A stretch of DNA of 64,000 bases from Filosporella fistucella (Eukaryota > Ascomycota > Leotiomycetes > Helotiales), in NCBI GenBank assembly GCA_030077755.1, contig JAQJZZ010000015.1, positions 2,418,001-2,482,000 on the forward strand, in the 5' to 3' direction. The notes below the pieces were generated by a model. It was not told the origin of the DNA and made no database searches. It was given only the letters and a program-made list of their open reading frames with translations. Shown one piece after another: positions 55,977-64,000 of this stretch. Position numbers and translations under genes: made by a program. How positions within the stretch are numbered: the stretch's first letter is position 1; the number at the start of each line of letters is the position of its first letter.

Positions 55977-57084
55977 GTCCAGGTTGCGGGCGGCGGCCGG
56001 CTAAGCGAGGCGGCCACGCCTCGCCCCCGCGATCCTCGACGGCGACCGTGGCAGAGATAAATTAATCTAGGGCCAAATTAGGTGCTAATCGGATGCAAAT
56101 AGGCTAGGAATTAATCGCGCATCGCATGCCCTTTATTCCTTATCTTTATCTTAATTATAACTTCTCTAATTTCATTTTAATAAGGACCTAGGCTTATTAC
56201 GTGGTATTATGCAATATTATATTAAGCTTAATCGTAAAGCGTTACCCGATTTAGTAATATATAATATTATATGATATTTAATCCTATTTACCTTAAAATA
56301 ATCTCATTACCACGACTATTACTTATCCTAATATTAATTACTTCTCCCCTAAATAAATACCACTTATGCCACATTTCTTCCCTAAGCCCCTCTTAAATTA
56401 TTATCATATTATTAGCGGTTAATATGCCATTAAAGCTATCGCCGTGAGAGAGAAAGCGCCGAGCTATTAAGCGAACCTACTAGTGGCAATAAAGAATCAT
56501 AAACCGCGGCTAGTAGCCTATTCCACCAAGCTCCTTTATTCCTGCTATATTCCCTAAGCCATTAAGCCAAAATATAATAGCATCTTCCTCATTTATTATA
56601 GCTCTTTTAAGCGGCGCTAAATCTATACCTTTAATACTTAATACTTAATATTAGGTAAATTGCGATACCTTATATCCTTAATATCTTTAGGCATTTAGCT
56701 TATTTAATATATAAAGTCGAGTCCCTCGAGTAATAAAACGCTATAATCCACCAAGGTTAGGGTTATTATTTAGGCCGTTATAAGTAAATAATAATCTGAG
56801 TCTTAATAACCATTAAATAAACCTTAAGTAGACCTTAATTCCCCCTCCTATAATTCCTTATCCGGCTTTATTATTAGAGCCCAAAGAAATATATTTTCCT
56901 CCTAGGTCGCCTACCCCTCCCTTTATCCGCGAAAATAATAAGCCAAATAAAAGCTACTCTAGCCCCCGACTCCTAAGTAATAATTCACAATCACGTAGCC
57001 CTTTATTATCTCATTATTCCAAGCAAATATATGGGCTATTAAATAATAACTCGGTCTCGAGTAAAGATACTATTTATCCATATA
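55977..57084 (+). repeat. Left copy of a direct repeat of at least 1.1 kb
   Basis: From GTCCAGG at 55977 the sequence matches that beginning at 62893, with an offset of 6,916 bp, as far as the window allows (57084 matches 64000). Differences are mostly C/T and G/A. A GC-rich first ~75 bp contrasts with a very AT-rich remainder full of TA dinucleotides. It could be a long terminal repeat or the start of a tandemly repeated ~6.9-kb unit. Confidence 0.9.
56005..56024. repeat. GC-rich hairpin in the repeat head
   Basis: Perfect 8-bp arms GCGAGGCG (56005-56012) and CGCCTCGC (56017-56024) with spacer GCCA. The same element is intact in the right copy at about 62921-62940. Confidence 0.9.
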
Positions 57085-58940
57085 TAGAGTTTAAACCGAA
57101 TTTTAATAATTTATACGCCTACTCGCTACCCGATATCAATCCGGGCCCGAATTACTAATAAAGCGCTAGGGATATTAGCTTTAATAATAAATTAGCTTAT
57201 ATATCACCTAAAAGCGAGTAAAAAGAGACCCGATTTATTAAAGATAAAAAATAAGCCCTTAAAGACCAGCTACTCGGGATGGATTTAAGGGGCAAAGAGA
57301 ATAATAAGCCTAAGCTAAAAGAGGTTAAGGGGAATAGCGAGGCAAAGGAGATTAAGGTGGATAAAGAAGCGGAGGAAATTAAGGTGGATATCCCGCTTAA
57401 GCTTGCTCGCCACTTAATACGCTTTTAAGGGTGCTTTATAAAAAAGCATAAAGAAATCGCGGATAAGCATTAAATCGACTTTAAATTATTTACTCTTAAG
57501 TAATACTTAATTCTCTAAGAATATAATACGTTAATTATAAGATGTGATTTGCCTAAATGGCTATCTAAGGCTAACCTGCTTATATATTCGGATTATAACG
57601 AGAATATTTCGCGAAGCTAATTAATAGCATTTAAAGGCCTAATCCACTTTATTATTCTATAAATTAGGGTCCTAATAAGGAGCGATTAGGAATCAAGTAA
57701 TATAAGGAGTAATAGTAAAGAGGAGCCGGATATATTAGAGCCCCTAATTCATTTATGCCTACGCTATTCCTAATATTAAATAGACTAGACCGAGGCTCGC
57801 TTTAATATTAATAGCTTTCTTGGGTTTATTTAAAGCCCGGCCTTTGCCAAATAAGGACTCCTTATTATATTTTACCTAAAGTTTAATATTAATCTTTATA
57901 TGAATCTCAAGTTATTTATAAGCGTGCCAAGGACCATAACTCGGGGCAAAAGAATTATAAAATAGACTTATAAGGTGCCATTATATAAAGTTCCGCACTA
58001 TTACTAAGGGAGAATAATTAATCACAATAACATTAATATATTTTAGTTTTTCCCGCGTATATACGTATCAAATTTTATAACCAGTTTCCCTAAAACCGAT
58101 AAGAGTATAGGCCATAGTTTATTATAGCTATAAACTAATTCAATCCTAATCCCGGCTCTATTTCATTATTATTCGGGTTTAAATAAATAATATTACCCCT
58201 CATTTTAGAGATATGCTCGCCGGCAAGCGTTATCCTACTAGCGAATTAAACCTTTATTATCTAATAATAAAGGGGAGTTAAAATACCGCGCACTTGCCTT
58301 ATACTATCCTCTTTACCCTTTAGCGCTCATTATAATTTAATAGGATATCTAGGAGCAATTGCTCCTCTTATCAAATTAAATTTTCCATAGCGCTTAGCTT
58401 TTTTTCTTAAGCAAAAATATTAAGATCTAATACTTTGCACTAATAATTGCCAAAGCCTAGCAAGCGTTTAATACCTTTCTTTCTAATGCTATAAACTTTA
58501 CTTACTTATAACGAGATAAGTGCTAGATTAATCTTAATAAAGAGACTATTTACTTAAATTATAAACTTAATACGCCCGCAAATAGAGGGATATTTAAAGC
58601 CGACTCGATGCCAATTACTTATTTACTCCATACCTATTATTAAGAGAGTTTTATATATTAGGCAAAATTATCTAAAGGGAAAAGATTAGTAAAATCTAGA
58701 CTTTATCCTATAGCTATGCTATAAGATATAAGTAATATAACCCTAAAAATGTTAAGATTAAGCAAAAAGCGGCTAGTTGGCTGGGTTTTATTATAAAGCT
58801 ATAATTTCATTAAGGAATTCTTTAATATAGCCAAAAATAAACCTTTTTCCTATAAATCTTTAAACCAAGTCAATTAGGATAATAAAATTAGGAAGCTCTT
58901 ATACCGGCTTAAAAAAGGTATATCTAAAAAGGCAATTAAG

Positions 58941-60488
58941 GGAATTCTCAAGGAATATTAATGAGATAAAGGATTCTTATATAATGCTATAACGGATAAT
59001 GAAAGGCTATTATTTGGCTACCGCGAAGAGCATTATATCTCACTATTATTTATAAATTAATTAAAAAACCGCTTACGGACGATAAACGAGTGGGATATTA
59101 TTCGGGACCGAGTAAATATAAATATGGCACATATTTAGGAAATAGCTATACCCGATTATATATGCTTTCTTTATCTTAATATTAATAAGTATATTTCTCT
59201 TTTAAAATGGCTTTATACCCTAGATATCACTAGCCGCATTAATTATAAGCACTATAAGTTAATAAATATACTTACTTAAGCCTTATCATTTACCTTTAAC
59301 TCTAAACTAATAAATATAGGTACTAAGATTTAAAAGATAAAATTTAAGTAATGGAGAGGCGGAGGGCAAGTTATTAATATAGGATTAGGCGATATTATAA
59401 TAGCCTATAAGTATATATGATTTCCCTTATAAATAAATTAGGATCGGTTTTAATTCCTATTAAAGTTTACTTAAAATCTGGCCTTTAATAATAATATGCT
59501 TCGCGAGATATACCGAGCTAATTAAAAGGTTATTAAGGATGCTAAGGAAAACCTAGCCTAACTTAAAGCTATATTATCTTAGCTATAATTATATTAATCG
59601 GATAATATATATCTTAAGTGGATTTTAAGGTACCTTTATCACATTTTAATAGTAGCTTACCGTAAGGAAGTCTTCCGTTATTAAAAGGATCTTATCCGGC
59701 TAGAATTTGAGGAAAAGGCTCTTTTAGGAGATATCCCCCTTTATTAGCAATTTATTCTTAGCCATTTTAGACCTGAATCGGTTAAGAAACTCCATATTAT
59801 TAAGCCTTAACAGACGAAGATAAAGATAATAGAAGCTATTGCTAGCTATTTATAGGATCCTAATATAAAGGGCGAAAGTAGTCTAATGCGGAAAGGATGG
59901 GAGTTAGCACTATTCCGGGTCTTAGCTTAAAAAGTAAAAGAGTTACTCGAGTATTACTTAGGAAAAAAGTAAATAAAAGATTTTCGAGAATTAATTAAGC
60001 GGTATTTTATTATAACCTATTAGATCTTTTTATAGCCGACTATTACTAAGTTTATCTAGCGCGGATATAAGAATATTATTTAATATTTTATAATTTATTA
60101 TTTACGTTTAGCATTCTTAAACCACTAGCCTAATAATAAAGCATTTCCCCCTAAATGGTTATTAAAGACTGCCTTAAGGATGCCGGATATATATAAACCA
60201 CACGAAGATTATTACCTTATAATAAAGGCTAAGGCTAATAAATGGATGCCGGACTAGCGACCTATAAACGGCTATAAAGGCCCAATTATGCCATATCTCA
60301 TAGGCCCTAAAGAAATTATAGGGATCCTATATATAAGTAGCTTAATCGATATCCAAGATACCCTTAAGCGCTAGTGGACCGAGATACAGGAAAAAATGGG
60401 TAATAAGGAAGAGGCAATTAAAATATTATAAAGGAGCGCATAAGGAGATATTATAATTATGCTCGTATACTTTCCTAGTTCTTTCTAA
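58941..60488 (+). pseudogene. RIP-decayed long reading frame of unknown family
   Basis: One frame runs 516 codons without an indel-type break but with about 32 internal stops, mostly TAA and TAG, as expected when CAA, CAG and TGG are mutated by RIP. Readable blocks include DKGFLYNAITDNERLLFGYR, NEWDIIRDRVNINMAHI, LRYLYHILIVAYRKEVFRY, RKGWELALFRVLA, KVKELLEYYLGKK and WLLKTALRMPDIYKPHEDYY. I do not recognise the family. It is probably the main protein of the repeat element. Confidence 0.6.
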
Positions 60489-61034
60489 TATAGGATAAAT
60501 TATGAGTAAATAGCCGATAGGCATTATCTTATTATAAATAAATTAGCTTATTATAGCTTATTTATCTATTATTAAACTTAATATAGAGTTCCATCCTAGG
60601 TCTAACCCTTATTTATTCCCTCTTAAATAAATAGAATCTTAATTATAATTATAGGGAAATACGGGCACGCATATATATTAAGTATTAAAGGCAAAGTAGC
60701 CTATCTTCTTAAATCTTATACTTAAAAGCTATAAAAAAGGCAAGCTAAACGTAAGTAAAAAGGATATTATTTAATAAACTTTGGGTAGCTTATCTCTTTT
60801 TACTTATATAAAATAATTAATTAAAGCCAAAGTCTTATTTAAAATATATTATTTGCAAAAATTCATATTTAAAGATAAACTTTTAATTTGATTTTAAAAG
60901 TGAATTAATTAAATCATATCCTAAGAGGAAGGGACCTAGCTAGTCTATATAAACCCCCCCTTTTTCCTATTCTCTTAGATTTTCTTTTCCTTTAATATAA
61001 CTTTTTTTTTAATAAATTGCCTCCCTATTTGACT

Positions 61035-61190
61035 CCTATTTGCTCTACCCTTTCTCTAATAAAAAGTTGGATTTGGGGATTAGCAAATAGGGAGCGAATC
61101 GCCTCCTATTCGGTCCACCCTTCTTTTAATTAAGAGTTAGATTAGGGGACTAGCGAATAGGGAGCAAATCGCCTCCTATTTACACTTTAA
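61035..61190. repeat. Two 70-bp tandem repeats plus a partial third
   Basis: CCTATT starts at 61035, 61105 and 61175. The units share TTAGATTnGGGGA, TAGCnAATAGGGAGCnAATCG and CCTCCTATT, the last two forming an imperfect palindrome AATAGGGAGCGAATCGCC. A related CTATTCGCTAGCGAATCGG lies at about 62577. Confidence 0.75.
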
Positions 61191-62892
61191 TCATCACTTA
61201 TTTGCCACCTATTTATTAGCTAATCATATGCTAATTACCCTTTAACCACATCCCACCTTATATTTCTTTAAAATCAAATTACCACCTATTCACTACCTTA
61301 CCATACTATTATGCCACTTAAGTTAACCCCCCCTAAGGGAAAAAAGAATATTATTATAAAGGTCGCTAAGGGTGATTTTAACTCGGAGAAGCCTATAAAA
61401 GGTTTATAATTGGATAAGCCATTTAATAAATCCTTAATCTTTACTCACTAGCCATTTTCTATCCCCTTAATACGTATTTTTATACTAATCGACTCCTATC
61501 CCTTTATAATTCGCTTATTAATCGATTTTAAAGACCTAGATTATCGGCCCCGCTTATGCATTTAACCAAATCCATGCTAATGGCATCTTAATAGCAAATG
61601 CTTATTAGTAATATATTAGCGCTTTCGCTTATATAAGCCTCTTTAACGTCTTCGGCCGGGGTATAAAGAAATATATTAAGCCCTTTTAATAAGTAATCTT
61701 GATTTGAGTAACCGCCGATTTGCTTACTAATAGCCCCCAAATAGCTATATAATCTGCCCTAAGTATGGCGTGAATGGCACTTAATATAGTCGCTATATCG
61801 GTCTTAAAAAGGGCACTAAATGCTAATCCGCTATAATATTAAATATAGACTTTCAGACGCTTGCTATTAAGATTATTAAAACCGCTACCAAGTTTAATAG
61901 CATCTTAAAAGGTTATAAATCCACTACGCTTAATGAGTAGAGAGATATAAATAAGGAAATTGCTCTAGAGTTAAAGGCTCTCTTTACGAGTTTTATATAT
62001 ATAAAAACCGGTGCTATAGTGAGTTCTATTCTCTCTAAATCAGATTGCTATTTAATTGCTAATAGCCTAAAAAGAAGCGTGGAATCGCTCTCCCTAAAAC
62101 CCTTATTAAAAAGCAAAAATACTCTAAGTTTACCGCTAAGCAGCATTTAACCCAGCTTAATAAGGACCTTAATCTTTATTATAATAGCGTTAATATAAAG
62201 CTTAATAATATCTTAATTAATTAAATTGAGATTTTAAAGGGCCTTTAATTTATTATTAATAAAATAAAACTTCTTGCTCGGTAAGTGCTTTATTTATTTA
62301 TAATTGGATTCCTATTTGCTCACTATTTATAGCCAATCTATTCGGGCCCGGGCTCGTATTAATTATCTAATAAACTTGATATAAAGTATTAGTTACGTTA
62401 TAAACAATATTAACGCAGCTATTAATAAGGGTCAAGTTAATGCTTAGGGCAATTCTATTAAACCCCGAAAAGCTTATTATTTACTCTTTAATTTGGATAC
62501 GTTTTCTAACCTATCCAATAACGAGTCGGAGGAATAAGAGGATAAGCCTAAGGAGGAAGAGGGTTAATTTAGCTCCTATTCGCTAGCGAATCGGTTATAG
62601 GTGGCTAATAGGTAAGCTAATAGCTATATTTGGGGTATTTGGGAGTAAAACTTATATATAGATTTTCTTACTTACTTTTAACCATTTAATAGGAGGCATT
62701 TAAGGGGCGGATAGGCATTTAATAATAGGCGTTAATATAATAATACCCTTATGGAATTGATACTTTTAATTTAAAATTAACTTTTCTTTTACTTATGATT
62801 TGAAAATAAATAAGTCGCGAATAGCTATCTATCTAATATTATTTATTAATAAGCTAAGTAGCTTACCTAACCTTATTTATTCACCTTTAAAG

Positions 62893-64000
62893 GTCCAGGT
62901 TACGGGCGGTGGCCGGCTAAGCGAGGCGGCCACGCCTCGCCCCCGCGATCCTTAACGGCGACCGTGGCAGAGATAAATTAATCTAGGGCCAAATTAGGTG
63001 CTAATCGGATGCAAATAGGCTAGGAATTAATCGCGCATCGCATGCCCTTTATTCCTTATCTTTATTTTAATTATAACTTCTTTAATTTCATTTTAATAAG
63101 GACCTAGGCTTATTACGTGATATTATGCAATATTATATTAAGCTTAATCATAAAGCGTTACCCGATTTAATAATATATAATATCATATAATATTTAATCC
63201 TATTTACCTTAAAATAATCTTATTATTACGACCACTACTTATCCTAATATTAATTACTTCTCCCTTAAATAAATACCACTTATGCTATATTTCTTCCCCA
63301 AGCCCCTCTCGAATTATTACCGTATTATTAGCGGTTAACATGCCATCAAAGCTATCGCCGCGAGAGAGAAAGCGCTAAGCTATTAAGCGAACCTACCGGT
63401 AGCGATAAAAAATCGCAAACCGCGGCTAGTAGCCTATTCCACCAAGCTCCTTTATTCCTACTATATTCCCTAAGCTACCAAGCCAAAATATAATAGCATC
63501 TTTCTCATTTACCATAGCTCTTTTAAGTAGCGCTAAATCCATATCTCTAGTATTTAATACTTAATACCAGGTAAATTGCGATACCCTATACCCTTAATAT
63601 CTTTAGGCATTTAGCTTACTTAATATATAAAGTCGAGTCCCTCGAATAATAAGACGCTATAGTCCATTAAGGTTAGGGTTATTATTTAGGCCGTTATAAG
63701 TAAATAATAATCCGAGTCTTAATAACTATTAAATAGACCTTAAGTAGACCTTAATTCCCCTTCCTATAATTCCTTATCCAGCTTTATTATTAGAGCCTAA
63801 AGAAATATACTTTTCTCTCAGGTCGCCTACCCCTCCCTTTATCCGTGAAAATAATGAGCCAAATAAAAGCTACTCTAGCTCCCGACTCCTAAGTAATAAC
63901 TCATAATCACGTAGCCCTCTATTATCTCATTATTCCGAGCAAATATATAGGCTATTAAATAGCAACTTAGTCTTAAGTAAAGATATTATCCATCTATATG
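62893..64000 (+). repeat. Right copy of the 1.1-kb direct repeat, cut by the window end
   Basis: Begins GTCCAGGTTACGGGCGGTGG and follows the left copy base for base apart from scattered transitions. It continues to the end of the window, so its real end is not visible. Confidence 0.9.

Larger units (their letters stand above)
55977..64000. mobile_element. RIP-degraded repeat element(s)
   Basis: The whole 8 kb lacks intact ORFs, is rich in TA and nearly devoid of CA/TG in many lines, and has stop codons everywhere, the mark of repeat-induced point mutation (CpA to TpA) in Pezizomycotina. Decayed reading frames are still traceable (58941-60488; also about 61310-62580, starting ATGCCACTTAAG). 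Terminal direct repeats of at least 1.1 kb suggest an LTR element or a tandem array. No reverse transcriptase, integrase or transposase motif could be read through the mutations, so the class is undetermined. Confidence 0.75.

Noticed and set aside
55977..64000. CRISPR-like or rDNA repeat array
   Set aside because: Repeat units are long, AT-rich and RIP-mutated, with no short regular spacers and no rRNA-like conserved stretches.

Overview
This window reads as the nuclear genome of a filamentous ascomycete (Pezizomycotina, most like Leotiomycetes/Helotiales). The evidence is gene architecture: many 45-80 nt introns, two Zn2Cys6 regulators, a mannitol-1-phosphate dehydrogenase, an F-box protein, a DUF6604-type pseudogene, a Ser-rich secreted mucin, and an AT-rich terminal tract with the signature of repeat-induced point mutation (RIP). 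The taxon is inferred; no marker gene fixes it.

Layout. 0-9.2 kb: GST-kappa, an 11-exon catalase, an Upc2-like Zn2Cys6 regulator, a glycoside-hydrolase relic and a 9-exon TauD-type Fe(II)/2-oxoglutarate dioxygenase. 10.8-20 kb: an HD-domain deoxynucleotidase, an uncharacterised Ser/Pro-rich protein, an F-box protein and a membrane-anchored carboxylesterase. 21.7-34.6 kb: a very large Ser-rich mucin with a C-terminal PAN/apple-like module, a small membrane protein, a frameshifted small gene, an APH-family kinase fused to an N-terminal module, a membrane protein with two PPxY motifs, and a rhodanese/Cdc25-like phosphatase. 36-38 kb: basic repeat-containing ORFs of uncertain reality. 41.6-49 kb: core genes for mannitol metabolism and COPI beta-prime, then a second Zn2Cys6 regulator. 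50-52.7 kb: a DUF6604 pseudogene. 52.9-55.9 kb: a divergent pair encoding a bacterial-type catabolic acetolactate synthase and an acetolactate decarboxylase, together a complete pyruvate-to-acetoin module. 56-64 kb: a RIP-degraded repeat whose first 1.1 kb recurs 6,916 bp downstream.

Four splice donors must be read as GC rather than GT. All four lie in four neighbouring genes within the first 11.2 kb (catalase, the first Zn2Cys6 gene, TauD, HD-domain). The other roughly 48 introns I resolved use GT. Exon coordinates are hand-derived from reading frame, conserved motifs and GT/GC-AG signals. They were not computed or checked against transcripts.

The strongest candidate for something new is the acetolactate synthase/decarboxylase pair. 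It sits between a decaying gene and RIP-mutated repeats, a typical accessory-region setting, and may have come from bacteria.
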